NCBI GenBank assembly: GCA_002433675.1
Contig: DJIP01000114.1
Span: 1-16,097 of the forward strand
Length of the DNA stretch: 16,097 nucleotides
DNA from: Halomonas halophila
GTDB lineage: Bacteria > Pseudomonadota > Gammaproteobacteria > Pseudomonadales > Halomonadaceae
Direction: 5' to 3'
In this document: positions 1-8,006 of the stretch, piece by piece
Numbering within the stretch: the stretch's first letter is position 1
How the letters are laid out: each line of letters opens with the position of its first letter
Notes under the pieces: model-generated
What the model saw: the letters and a program-made list of their open reading frames with translations, nothing else
What the model was told of the DNA's origin: nothing
Databases searched by the model: none
Translations under genes and position numbers: made by a program

Positions 1-1
1 C

Positions 2-514
2 GAGGTCATCTCGCGACGGGCCGGTGTCACCCGGGGCGCCCTGTACTGGCATTTTCGCAACAAGGGCGATCTGTTCCGGGCGATGCTGGAGCGGGTCCAT
101 CTGCCGTTCGAGGATCTGCTCAACCAACTCGACGACTCCTCGGTCGACCACCACCCGCTGGAGGCCATTCGCTTGAGCTGTCATGTCGGGCTGCGTCAGG
201 CCGATACGCCGCGCCACCGCCGGGTTCACGGTATTCTGCTGCACCACTGCGAACGTACCGACGATTTCGATCCGCTGGAAGCCAAGGCAGAGATCGCCAG
301 AGAAACCTGCCAGGCCTTGCTGCGCCAGTTCAAGCAGGCCGAACTCAAGCAACAGCTACGCCCCGGGCTGAGCCCGGAGCGTGCCACCGATCTGTTTCAC
401 TACGCCCTGAGCGGGCTGTTCTGGGAGTGGCTGCGGGCGCCCCAGGCCTTCACCCTCAGTGAACGAGGCCCAGCCCTGGTCGATGACCTGATCAGCCTGA
501 TCGGTCGCGACTGA
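2..514 (+). CDS. TetR/AcrR-family transcriptional repressor, 5' end outside the window
   Basis: The reading frame is open from base 2 and ends with TGA at 512-514, giving 170 visible residues; AcrR-type proteins have about 210, so roughly 40 N-terminal residues lie off the left edge. The first visible stretch contains AGVTRGALYWHFRNKGDLF, the recognition part of the TetR helix-turn-helix in the form typical of AcrR, TtgR and SmeT repressors of RND pumps. The remainder is an all-helical ligand-binding domain. An ATG at 83 lies inside this domain and is not the start. The gene converges on the minus-strand gene ending at 566. A tripartite efflux operon lies further right, and an AcrR-like operator sits upstream of it (7953-7976), so control of that pump is a reasonable inference. 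The repressor could also control a gene to the left of the window. Family assignment is secure; the target is inferred. Confidence 0.9.
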   Translation, partial: EVISRRAGVTRGALYWHFRNKGDLFRAMLERVHLPFEDLLNQLDDSSVDHHPLEAIRLSCHVGLRQADTPRHRRVHGILLHHCERTDDFDPLEAKAEIARETCQALLRQFKQAELKQQLRPGLSPERATDLFHYALSGLFWEWLRAPQAFTLSERGPALVDDLISLIGRD

Positions 515-565
515 CCCGTCGTCGCGACCCACTACTCGATCGAAGCGAGCAGCACTCGACACGAT

Positions 566-1312
566 TCAATGCTGATGGCCGTGTGAGTGACGATGACCGT
601 GCCCATGGTAGTGGTGCTCGCGCGTCGGCGCCTCGTGGGGCGGCACGGGTTCGTGACGCTCGATCAGCTTGAGCCTTACCAGCCGGGTACGCGCATCGAG
701 AAACTCCTGCTCGGCTACTGAGCGAAAGCTGTCGTGCGCCTCCAGGTACTTGACCAGCACCCGTACTTCCCCTTCCCGCGGCATCGCCCCCGGCTTGCCC
801 TTCAGGCAGATCTCTCGGGTCCCGTCCGAGCAGAGCACCGCACGGCAGCACCCCTGGCCATCGATGAAACCGACCACCTGGACCCGCTCGCCAAGCAGGC
901 AACGGCGGTTGAATGAGGGCCGATCACGATAGCGCTTCAACAGCACCCGACAGAACCGGGATGCCAGCGGAGACGACAGCGCAAAGGCTCCCCACAGCAC
1001 CACGATGCCCAGCGGCACGATCACGATCGCCAGATTGAACCACTGCAGTATCAGCAGTTCCGCCATCAAGGTGAAGACAGCGGCGAACAGGATCAGCGCG
1101 GTCAGGGCCACCGTCACCGGCACCCCGGCAAACCCCAGCGAAACCATCGTGCTGGCCATATGATCGTCGCGCAGGCTGTCACGTTCGAACAGCTGCAGAG
1201 GTGCCAGCTTCAGCGCCACCAGAACCCAGTAGAGCGCGACGAGTGGAAGCAGCACCGTGAACAGAATCAGCGGAAAACTCAGGGCAATGTCCCTGATCAA
1301 CGTAATGTCCAT
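566..1312 (-). CDS. inner-membrane protein with OB-like domain and His-rich C-terminal tail (YqiJ-like)
   Basis: The protein is 248 residues. Hydrophobic segments at about 12-36, 62-86 and 90-112 look like three membrane helices. A soluble region at about 135-215 (GERVQVVGFIDGQG onward) is rich in beta-strand residues and resembles the OB-fold domains of YqiJ/NfeD-type membrane proteins. The last 16 residues (233-248) hold nine histidines alternating with Gly, Arg, Ser and Gln, a probable metal-binding tail. The start at 1312 is supported by a GGAGG Shine-Dalgarno 4 bases upstream. The open frame runs on to 1573, but that would read through a terminator hairpin, so the longer form is rejected. 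No flotillin gene (the usual partner of YqiJ) is visible. It converges with the TetR gene, 51 bp away. Membrane topology is well supported; the function is unknown and the YqiJ resemblance is from memory. Confidence 0.75.
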   Translation of the reverse strand: MDITLIRDIALSFPLILFTVLLPLVALYWVLVALKLAPLQLFERDSLRDDHMASTMVSLGFAGVPVTVALTALILFAAVFTLMAELLILQWFNLAIVIVPLGIVVLWGAFALSSPLASRFCRVLLKRYRDRPSFNRRCLLGERVQVVGFIDGQGCCRAVLCSDGTREICLKGKPGAMPREGEVRVLVKYLEAHDSFRSVAEQEFLDARTRLVRLKLIERHEPVPPHEAPTREHHYHGHGHRHSHGHQH

Positions 1313-1416
1313 ACCACCTCCCGTGGCGTTGCCACATGCGTTCTTGCTACTTGCAGCATAGCGCTCTGGGCCACAAACCTCGACCCGCAAGCCCCAATTT
1401 TTCCTTTGACGACAAC

Positions 1417-1450
1417 ATGTTGCGATGCACAATATGCTGCACTGCACACT
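1417..1450. repeat. two tandem 17-bp TGC-rich units
   Basis: Unit 1 is ATGTTGCGATGCACAAT (1417-1433) and unit 2 is ATGCTGCACTGCACACT (1434-1450); they match at 13 of 17 positions and abut exactly. A related 17-mer, ATGCTGCGCTGCAACAT, lies at 8051-8067 upstream of the alpha/beta hydrolase gene. The position upstream of a gene and the recurrence in another leader suggest regulator binding sites. TGC-rich sites of this general kind are known for the PHA-responsive regulator PhaR, but that comparison is from memory. Confidence 0.55.
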
Positions 1451-1529
1451 TGCCTCGGCACCGCTATAAGCCTTTAATCTGCAACAAGAAGCCCCCCCGA
1501 TCACCAGCGTCTCGCCGCTCTTGCAGCAT

Positions 1530-1561
1530 AAAAAAAGCGCCGCCTGGAAAGGCGGCGCTTT
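1530..1561 (-). terminator. Rho-independent terminator of the RND efflux operon
   Basis: On the minus strand an 11-bp perfect GC-rich stem (AAAGCGCCGCC paired with GGCGGCGCTTT, plus-strand 1534-1544 and 1551-1561) with a 6-base loop is followed by seven T residues (plus-strand A run 1530-1536). It lies 58 bp past the stop codon of the RND pump gene, which ends at 1619. On the plus strand only three T residues follow the stem, so the site acts mainly in the minus direction. Confidence 0.93.
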
Positions 1562-1618
1562 GACCTGCATCAAGATCCCATCGATAAGGGAGCGATCGTG
1601 TTGACCCGCCCACTCCGT

Positions 1619-4600
1619 TCAATGGTCGGTGGCAGAGCCCTTGGCTTCTGAGGCGTTCTCGCCCTCATCGTCGTCGGAACCACGCTCTCCGAACAAGCGC
1701 TGGGAGAGCGACGCGATCATGGCGTAGAAGGACGGCACGAAACAGCTACCCAGTATCGCCACCGAGGCCATGCCCATGGCCACCGTGGTACCGATGTGGT
1801 GGCTGCTGGTGTCACTGGCGCCGGTGGCCATGGCCAGCGGCAGGGTGCCGAAGATGAACGCCATGGAGGTCATCACGATGGGCCGGAAACGCAGCTCCGC
1901 CGCGGTGATCGCCGCCTCACGGATGCTCTTGCCCATCTCCTTGCGCTGCAGCTCGGCGAACTCGACGATCAGGATAGCGTTCTTGGCCGCCAGGCCGATG
2001 ACCACCAATACCCCGATCTGGACATAGACGCTGGTATCCAGGCCGCGCATGGCGATACCGGCGATGCCCCCGAGGAAGGCGAACGGCGTGGCGGTCAGCA
2101 CCGCCAGCGGCAATGACCAGCTCTCGTACTGCGCCGCCAGGATCAAGAACACCATGACCATGCCGAAGATGATGGCAATGGTGCCAGCGTTGCCCGCTTC
2201 GCTCTCCTGGTAGGCGGTACCGGTCCAGCCCATGCCCCAGTCGCTGCCCAGGGTATCCTGAACGATACGCTCCATGGCCTGAAGCGCCTGGGTGGAGGAG
2301 TAGCCTTCCGCCGGGCCACCCTGGAACTGGGCCGCAGAGTAGACACCGAAACGGGTGACTACCGCAGGTGCGGCCTTGCGCTCGAGGGTCACGAACTCCG
2401 ACAGCGGAATCCGCTCGCCGTTGCCGCCGCGCACGTAGACGTTGTTGATATCGTCCGGGGTATCGCGGTACTCAGCCTCGTTCTGCAGGTACACCTGGAA
2501 GTTGCGGTTCTGGTAGCTGAAGAAGTTGACGAAGCCATTGCCGAAGGTGTTCGACAGGGTGGCATTGAGGTCGGTCAGCGACACGCCATAGCTCAGTGCC
2601 TTCTGCTGGTCGATGTCGGCCCGGAAGGACGGCACATTGACGCTGAAGGTCGAGAACACCTGGTTGAGCGCCGGATCCTGGTTGGCCGCCTGCATCACCT
2701 TGAGCGAGGCCTGGTAGATCTCCTCGGGGGTGGCACCGGAGAACGACTGCAGGTAGCCGGTGAAACCGCCGGTGGTGGAAAGCCCGATGATCGGCGGCAT
2801 ATTGAAGGCCATGACATTGCCGCCATCGACCTCGGCACCGATCTGGAAGATCCGGCCAATCAGGTCATCCACCGTGGTCTCGCGATCGGCCCAGTTATCC
2901 ATGTTGATGAAGATGATGCCGCGCGCGGTGTTGACCGAGCTGGTCAACATGTCATAACCGGCGATGGCCGAGGAATAGCGCACACCAGGCACTTCCTCGA
3001 TGCGCTTGCTGACCTCGGCCATGTAGGCCTTGGTGCGGCTGAGCGATGCCGAGTCCGGCAGGCTGACCGCCGCCAGGGCGATGCCCTGATCGGTTTCCGG
3101 CACCAGCGTCGAGGGTGTGTTCTCGTAGAGCCAGAAGGAACCGGCCCCGACCAAACCCACCAGCAGCAGGGTCAGCACCCAGGCCTTGACCAGCGCCTTG
3201 ACCGCCATCATGAACAGCCTGGTAACGCCGTCGAAGAAGCGGTCAAACAGGCGCAGCGGCGTGCGCACCGCGCGCATGAAGGCGGACTCCTTCTTGTGCA
3301 GGTCGTGCTTGATGAAGATCGCCGACAGCGCCGGGGTGAAGGTCAGTGCCATCAGCGCCGAGAACGCCACTGAGATGGCGATGGTCAGGGCGAACTGCTG
3401 ATAGATCTGCCCGGTAAAGCCGCCGAGGAAGGCGACCGGCACGAACACCGCCGCCATGATCAGCGATGTGGCGATGACCGGCCCGCCGACCTCCTTCATG
3501 GCTTGGATGGTGGCCTGACGAACCGTGATCTCTTCATCTTCCGACAGCACCCTCTCGACGTTCTCCACCACCAGGATGGCATCATCCACCACGATACCGA
3601 TGGATAGCACCAGGGCGAACAGCGTCAACAGGTTGATCGAGAAGCCGAACACGTAGAAGCCGGCGAAGGTGGCCAGTACCGATACCGGCACCACCGACAT
3701 GGCGATCACGGTGAAGCGCCAGTTCTGCAGGAAGATGAACAGGATGACGCCGACGATCAGGAAGGCTTCGATAAAGGTGTGGAAGACGGTTTCCACCGAG
3801 GCGTCGATGAATAGAGTGGTGTCATAGGGCACCACGTACTCGAGGCCCGGCGGGAAGCGCGCCTCCAGCTCGTTCATCTTTTCCTTGACCATGTCTGCCG
3901 TCTGCAGGGCGTTGGCGCCCGGCTGCTGCTGGATCATGATCGGCGTCATGATGGAGCCGTTGAGGCGCGCCTCGACGCCGTAGAAGGAGGCGCCCAGCTC
4001 GATCCGCGCCACGTCATCCAGGCGCAGCGCAGAGCCGTCCTCGTTGGTACGCAGCAGGATGTCGCGGAAGTCGTCGGCACTGGACAGACGTCCGCCGGCG
4101 GTAATGGTGTAGGTGAAGGCACGCGGGCTGTCGATCGGCGTGGACGCCAGGCTACCCGCGGGCACCTCGGTGTTCTGGGCACGAATCGCCGCCGCTACCT
4201 CGGTGGGGGTCAGGTCGTACTCGGCCAGCTTGTTGGGATCCATCCAGATGCGCATGGCGAACTCGCCACCGCCCAGCACCTCGGCCTCGCCGACGCCGGG
4301 AATCTGGCGCAGCTCGTCGAGAATGTTCAGGGTGGCGTAGTTCTGCATGTAGATGTTGTCGTAGTCGCCCTGGGGCGAGATCAACGACACCAGCATCAGG
4401 ATAGAGCTGGAGCGCAACTCGACCTGGACACCCTGCTCCTGCACCGCCTCGGGCAACTGAGACAGCGCGCCCTGGACTCGGTTATTGACGTTGATGGTGT
4501 TGATATCACCGTCGGTCCCGATGTCGAAGGCCACGCTCAGGCTCATGGAGCCGTTGTCGGAGCTGGTCGAGTTCATGTAAAGCATGTTCTCGACGCCGTT

Positions 4601-4813
4601 GATCGCCTCCGCCAGCGGCGCGGCCACCGTCTGTGCCACGGTCTCGGCGTCGGCTCCCGGGAAGGTCGCGCTGACCGACACCGTGGGCGGCACCACACTG
4701 GGGTACTGCTCGATCGGCAGTACCCGCATGCTCATCGCCCCGATGATGGTCAGGATGATCGCCAGGACCGAGGCGAAGATCGGCCGCTTGATGAAGAAGT
4801 TGGCGAAATTCAT
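1619..4813 (-). CDS. RND efflux pump inner-membrane transporter, HAE1 family (AcrB/MexB-like)
   Basis: The protein is 1064 residues, the normal size for hydrophobic/amphiphilic RND exporters that use proton import to drive drug, solvent or bile-salt export through a tripartite channel. The N-terminus MNFANFFIKRPIFASVLA is typical. Proton-relay residues are present: D410-D411 in GIVVDDAILVVENVER, K944 in GLAAKNAILIVEFAE, and R975, equivalent to AcrB D407, D408, K940 and R971. Two large periplasmic loops (about 35-340 and 565-870) and twelve membrane helices fit the fold. The C-terminal tail after about 1043 is acidic. The start codon overlaps the stop of the membrane-fusion gene by 4 bases (ATGA), so translation is coupled. 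It is the last gene of the operon and is followed by a terminator. Family assignment is certain; substrates cannot be told from the sequence. Confidence 0.97.
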   Translation of the reverse strand: MNFANFFIKRPIFASVLAIILTIIGAMSMRVLPIEQYPSVVPPTVSVSATFPGADAETVAQTVAAPLAEAINGVENMLYMNSTSSDNGSMSLSVAFDIGTDGDINTINVNNRVQGALSQLPEAVQEQGVQVELRSSSILMLVSLISPQGDYDNIYMQNYATLNILDELRQIPGVGEAEVLGGGEFAMRIWMDPNKLAEYDLTPTEVAAAIRAQNTEVPAGSLASTPIDSPRAFTYTITAGGRLSSADDFRDILLRTNEDGSALRLDDVARIELGASFYGVEARLNGSIMTPIMIQQQPGANALQTADMVKEKMNELEARFPPGLEYVVPYDTTLFIDASVETVFHTFIEAFLIVGVILFIFLQNWRFTVIAMSVVPVSVLATFAGFYVFGFSINLLTLFALVLSIGIVVDDAILVVENVERVLSEDEEITVRQATIQAMKEVGGPVIATSLIMAAVFVPVAFLGGFTGQIYQQFALTIAISVAFSALMALTFTPALSAIFIKHDLHKKESAFMRAVRTPLRLFDRFFDGVTRLFMMAVKALVKAWVLTLLLVGLVGAGSFWLYENTPSTLVPETDQGIALAAVSLPDSASLSRTKAYMAEVSKRIEEVPGVRYSSAIAGYDMLTSSVNTARGIIFINMDNWADRETTVDDLIGRIFQIGAEVDGGNVMAFNMPPIIGLSTTGGFTGYLQSFSGATPEEIYQASLKVMQAANQDPALNQVFSTFSVNVPSFRADIDQQKALSYGVSLTDLNATLSNTFGNGFVNFFSYQNRNFQVYLQNEAEYRDTPDDINNVYVRGGNGERIPLSEFVTLERKAAPAVVTRFGVYSAAQFQGGPAEGYSSTQALQAMERIVQDTLGSDWGMGWTGTAYQESEAGNAGTIAIIFGMVMVFLILAAQYESWSLPLAVLTATPFAFLGGIAGIAMRGLDTSVYVQIGVLVVIGLAAKNAILIVEFAELQRKEMGKSIREAAITAAELRFRPIVMTSMAFIFGTLPLAMATGASDTSSHHIGTTVAMGMASVAILGSCFVPSFYAMIASLSQRLFGERGSDDDEGENASEAKGSATDH

Positions 4814-6207
4814 TCGTTACCCTCTCCTCGAGCCTCCTCGGCCTCCTGATCGCCCTGCGGCGCGTTCATCGGCGCCTGCTGAGCGGCCTGGGTGGCACTC
4901 GCGGCATCTTCGCCCTGACCACCGCTTTCGGCATCACCCTGGCCGGTCTGCTCGGCCGCAGGTTCGCCCTGAGGCGCCGCTGCGCCCTGCTCAGCTTGAT
5001 CAGGCGCGGCCTGGCCGGCACCCTGCTCCTGTTTCTCGTACCGGGCCTCTTGCATCAGCGCCTCGGCATCGCCGTCAAACGGCTGGGGATCGATCGGGGT
5101 ACCCGGCTTCAGGCTGCCCGGATCACCGACCACCACACGCTCGCCGGGTTCGACGCCGTCGAGGATGATCTGCCAGGCGCCCGCCAGTTCGCCGAGCTGC
5201 ACCGGACGCGCCCTGGCGACGTTGTCTTCATCGAGCACGTAGACCTGCGGGCCCATCAGGCCCTGGGTCAACGCCAGCTCCGGCACCGCCAGCACACCGA
5301 AGCGCGCCAGTCCCTCGATCTTCACGCGCACGTACTGACCCGGCAGCACCGCGCCGTCAGGGTTGGCAAAGGTGGCCTCCGCCTGGACGGTGCTGGTCTC
5401 GGGATCGACACGTGAGCCAAGGAAGTCCAGGTGGCCACTGAGCACGGTAGGCTCGTCCCCACGCGAAGAGAACGCCTCGAGCGAGGCGCCGATGTCCTCG
5501 ATGCTCATGTCCTTCAACTGACGACGCAGCTCGAAGGCATCGTTCTGAGGCATCTGGAAGCGTACCTCCAGCGGATCCAGCGGGGTGATGGTGGCAAGTT
5601 CGGTATTGGGTGACACCAGATTGCCGACATTGACCTCGCTGAGACCGATCACACCGGACACCGGCGCCGTGACCTCGGCGTAGTCCAGATCGAGCTGGGC
5701 GCTCTTCAGCGCCGCCTCGGCCTGGGCCACGCTGGCCCGTGCGACGCGCGCGTCGGCCAGGGCCTGGTCGACCTGCTGACGGCTTACCGAGTTCTGGGCT
5801 GCCAGCTGCTGGAAGCGATTGGCGTCGCGTTCGGCACGCGACAGCTCGGCCTGGGCGCTGGCCAGGTCGGCCTCACGCTGGGCCACGGTGGCCTCATACA
5901 GGTCTGGCTCGATGGTGTAGAGGCTCTCGCCCTGCTCGACCTGATCGCCGGGTTCGAACTTGCGCTCCTCGAGCACACCGGTGACACGGGCGACCAGGGT
6001 GACTTCCTGCTCGCTCATCAGCTTGGAGGGGTAGGACTTGTCCAGAGGAATGTCCTGATAGGCCAGCTCGGCCACCTCGATGGCCTTGGCGGGTGGCTGA
6101 CCACCGGCCTGGCCGGCAGACGGGTCTTCTTCCTGACCACAGCCGACCAGCAGCAATGCCGCCGCCAGTGCGGCCCAGAGGCGGCCGCGATAGATGGTGG
6201 TTTTCAT
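4810..6207 (-). CDS. RND efflux periplasmic adaptor (membrane-fusion) lipoprotein, AcrA/MexA-like
   Basis: The protein is 465 residues and bridges the RND pump and the outer-membrane channel. The N-terminus MKTTIYRGRLWAALAAALLL followed by VGC (Cys23) is a lipoprotein signal with a lipobox. Next come a beta-barrel/lipoyl half (VTLVARVTGVLEERKFEPGD), an Ala/Gln/Glu-rich alpha-hairpin (about 95-175, AQREADLASAQAELSRAERD), the second lipoyl half (APVSGVIGLSEVNVGNLV) and the beta-barrel and membrane-proximal domains. After about residue 387 there is a 79-residue acidic tail rich in Gln, Ala, Gly and Glu; AcrA and MexA are 397 and 383 residues, so this is an extension. The frame is open to 6291, but the lipoprotein signal fixes the start at 6207. 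The TGA overlaps the pump ATG. The channel gene lies 92 bp upstream in the same operon. Confidence 0.95.
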   Translation of the reverse strand: MKTTIYRGRLWAALAAALLLVGCGQEEDPSAGQAGGQPPAKAIEVAELAYQDIPLDKSYPSKLMSEQEVTLVARVTGVLEERKFEPGDQVEQGESLYTIEPDLYEATVAQREADLASAQAELSRAERDANRFQQLAAQNSVSRQQVDQALADARVARASVAQAEAALKSAQLDLDYAEVTAPVSGVIGLSEVNVGNLVSPNTELATITPLDPLEVRFQMPQNDAFELRRQLKDMSIEDIGASLEAFSSRGDEPTVLSGHLDFLGSRVDPETSTVQAEATFANPDGAVLPGQYVRVKIEGLARFGVLAVPELALTQGLMGPQVYVLDEDNVARARPVQLGELAGAWQIILDGVEPGERVVVGDPGSLKPGTPIDPQPFDGDAEALMQEARYEKQEQGAGQAAPDQAEQGAAAPQGEPAAEQTGQGDAESGGQGEDAASATQAAQQAPMNAPQGDQEAEEARGEGNE

Positions 6208-6249
6208 CCCTTGATTCCTTCGGGGTAATTGGATCGTCAGATGCCGGAT

Positions 6250-6280
6250 GCTGACCGCCTCGAGGGAGGAGGCGGTCAGC
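6250..6280 (-). promoter_or_regulatory. intercistronic 12-bp perfect hairpin between channel and adaptor genes
   Basis: The arms 6250-6261 (GCTGACCGCCTC) and 6269-6280 (GAGGCGGTCAGC) are perfect inverted repeats with a 7-base loop. The hairpin lies in the 92-bp gap between the stop of the TolC-family gene (6300) and the adaptor start (6207). No T run follows on the minus strand, so it is not a normal intrinsic terminator. It could stabilise the upstream mRNA end or change the ratio of channel to pump. It could also be a DNA binding site. Confidence 0.6.
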
Positions 6281-6299
6281 CTGGACGCCAAGGCGTGCG

Positions 6300-7763
6300 T
6301 CAGCCGTCCTGACGCGGCGGTGCGCCGATATCGAGAACCGCGTCGTATTCGTCGGCCTCGCCTTGCTCCGGCAGGGTGAAGTTCACCTGCCCTTCCTCGA
6401 CCAGGAAGGCGTTGAGCTCGGCGATATCCTGAGCGTCGAGCACCCCCGCCTGACGGTGCAGGCTGAGCAGGTTGATCACGTAGTTGAAGCGGGCATCGGC
6501 GTAATCGGCGACGGCGTCATACAGGTTCTGCTCGGCGTTGAGCACGTCGACGATGTTGCGGGTACCGACTTCGTAGCCCGCGCGGGTGGCATCCAGGGCG
6601 CTCTGGTTGGAGACGATGGACTGCTTGCGCGCCGCCACCGTGGAGACGTCATTGCTGACCTGGGTGTACAGCGAGCGCACCTGCAGCACGGTCTCGCGCC
6701 GCTGGGACTCGAAGTCGTACTGGCTCGACTCCAGCTGATAGGTGGTCTGGCGCACCGAGGCGCTGGTCCGACCGCCGGTGTACAGCGGCATGCTGGCACT
6801 CACGCCCACCTGGCTGTTGGAGTTGTAGTCCTCGAAGTTGTCACGCTCGTCGTCGCTGTAGGCGTAGTTGGCGAAGGCTTCCACTACCGGCAGATCGGCG
6901 GCCCTGGCCACATCGATCCGCTCACGCGCCACATCGACGCCTGCCTGCTGCGCCAGCAGTTCCGGGTTGCGCTCGATGGCAAGCTCGATCCAGGCATCAC
7001 GACTGGACGGCTCGGGCAGCGCAATGGGCAGGTCGTCCTGGAGCATCTCGATGCTGTCGTAGCGCTTGCCGGTGAGGCGTTCCAGCGCCTCGAAGGCCAC
7101 CTGGAGATCACTCTCGGCGACGATCCGATCGGCCCGGGACTGATCGAAGGTCGCCCGCGCTTCCTCGACCTCGGTGATCGCGATCAAACCGACGTCGAAC
7201 TGCTCCTGGGCCTGCTCGAGCTGACGCCCGATGGCGCGCTCCTGGGCCCTGCGTGCTTCGAGGATCTCGTAGGCGCGCAGAATATCGAAGTAGGCCGACG
7301 AAGTATCGATCAACACCTGCTGCTCGGTAGCGGCGAGGGTGTAGGTCTGCTGCTCCAGCTGGGCCTCGGCCACGTTCACTTCACGGCTATTCAGGGCGTC
7401 GTAGAGCTTCTGGGTTGCCTGCAGGTTGAGGCCGTAGCTGAGGTAGTCGTCATCGCTGCCGGTGCCGCTGAAGCCGGACTGCGACTGGGTCTCGAAGATA
7501 TGGTTGTAGGCCGCCTCGCCGGAGGCACTCACCTGAGGATTGAGATCCGCCTGCTCGACGTTGATGCCTTCTTCTGCACTGCTGGTGGTGGATCGCTCGG
7601 AGGCCAACTCGGAGTTGTTGTCCAGCGCATCGCGGGTAATGGTCAACAGATCGGCGGCCTGGACCTGGCCCATCATCAGGGCGGCGACAGCGGCACACAG
7701 AAGGCGTCGGCGAGAAGGAACCCGCGAGGTCAAAGTGACGGGGGCTGGTCGGGAAGGCGTCAT
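6300..7763 (-). CDS. TolC-family outer-membrane efflux channel protein
   Basis: The protein is 487 residues. It has a Sec signal peptide (basic SRRRLLCAAVAALMMGQVQA, cleavage probably after residue 36), then two homologous halves of long helices and short strands typical of outer-membrane efflux proteins (TolC/OprM fold). Recognisable elements include AYFDILRAYEILEARRAQER in the first half, a GVSASMPLYTGGRTSASVRQ strand region and GTRNIVDVLNAEQNLYDA in the second. The C-terminal 40 residues are acidic. The first possible ATG at 7772 directly abuts the Shine-Dalgarno sequence, whereas the ATG at 7763 sits 8 bases from GAGGA (7772-7776), so 7763 is chosen. It is the first gene of the operon, an order unlike acrAB or mexAB-oprM, in which the channel is last or encoded elsewhere. 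The long antisense frame over this gene is not taken as a gene. Confidence 0.95.
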   Translation of the reverse strand: MTPSRPAPVTLTSRVPSRRRLLCAAVAALMMGQVQAADLLTITRDALDNNSELASERSTTSSAEEGINVEQADLNPQVSASGEAAYNHIFETQSQSGFSGTGSDDDYLSYGLNLQATQKLYDALNSREVNVAEAQLEQQTYTLAATEQQVLIDTSSAYFDILRAYEILEARRAQERAIGRQLEQAQEQFDVGLIAITEVEEARATFDQSRADRIVAESDLQVAFEALERLTGKRYDSIEMLQDDLPIALPEPSSRDAWIELAIERNPELLAQQAGVDVARERIDVARAADLPVVEAFANYAYSDDERDNFEDYNSNSQVGVSASMPLYTGGRTSASVRQTTYQLESSQYDFESQRRETVLQVRSLYTQVSNDVSTVAARKQSIVSNQSALDATRAGYEVGTRNIVDVLNAEQNLYDAVADYADARFNYVINLLSLHRQAGVLDAQDIAELNAFLVEEGQVNFTLPEQGEADEYDAVLDIGAPPRQDG

Positions 7764-7952
7764 TGATAGCATCCTCGGATCTGTTGCTCGGCGTTGTCCA
7801 CAAGTCCCTTTGACCAGGCCACAGAGACATCACACCAGGGACGCCGCGCGACGCGAGCACGACCTCCCTGACACACTGTCCTTGCCATTTCCTGGGCGCC
7901 TCGACTTCCTGGAAAGCACCGGGTGGCGTTCGAATCTAGGGGTATTCGATAT

Positions 7953-7976
7953 ACATACATTGTCGCATGTTTGGCG
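7953..7976. promoter_or_regulatory. AcrR-like operator
   Basis: The left half TACATACATT (7953-7962, allowing for the end base) is identical to the left half of the 24-bp E. coli AcrR operator as I recall it, and the right half CATGTTTGGC keeps 6 of 10 bases of the AcrR right half AATGTATGTA. The internal dyad ACATACAT/ATGTTTGG matches at 6 of 8 pairs. It lies about 190 bp upstream of the TolC-family gene. The TetR protein encoded at the left edge is of AcrR type, which makes it the natural binder. The operator recall is from memory and binding is inferred. Confidence 0.6.
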
Positions 7977-8006
7977 TCGTATTCTACCGCCCTTCATGCA
8001 AGGATG

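Larger units (their letters stand above)
1313..1618. other. 306-bp intergenic region between the pump operon and the His-tail membrane protein gene
   Basis: This gap holds the 3' untranslated end and terminator of the efflux operon (1530-1561) and the upstream region of the minus-strand gene starting at 1312. It also carries two tandem 17-bp TGC-rich units (1417-1450) and two exact copies of CTTGCAGCATA (1350-1360 and 1520-1530). It is clearly less GC-rich than the flanking genes. I could not find a convincing -35/-10 pair for the minus-strand gene, although the hexamer TATGCT on the minus strand at 1355-1360 is a possible -10 box. No credible protein is encoded here. Confidence 0.6.

Noticed and set aside
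1313..1573. N-terminal extension of the His-tail membrane protein up to 1573
   Set aside because: It would translate through the terminator hairpin of the efflux operon, is Cys-rich and unlike the rest, and a strong Shine-Dalgarno precedes 1312.
6363..7766. 467-codon open frame on the plus strand, antisense to the TolC-family gene
   Set aside because: It mirrors the codon register of a clearly real gene in GC-rich DNA, has no ribosome site and its product is a low-complexity Val/Gly/Leu/His mix without recognisable domains.
7804..7842. GTCCCT/AGGGAC inverted repeat in the efflux operon leader
   Set aside because: The arms are 6 bp with a 27-base loop and no supporting inner stem; likely chance.
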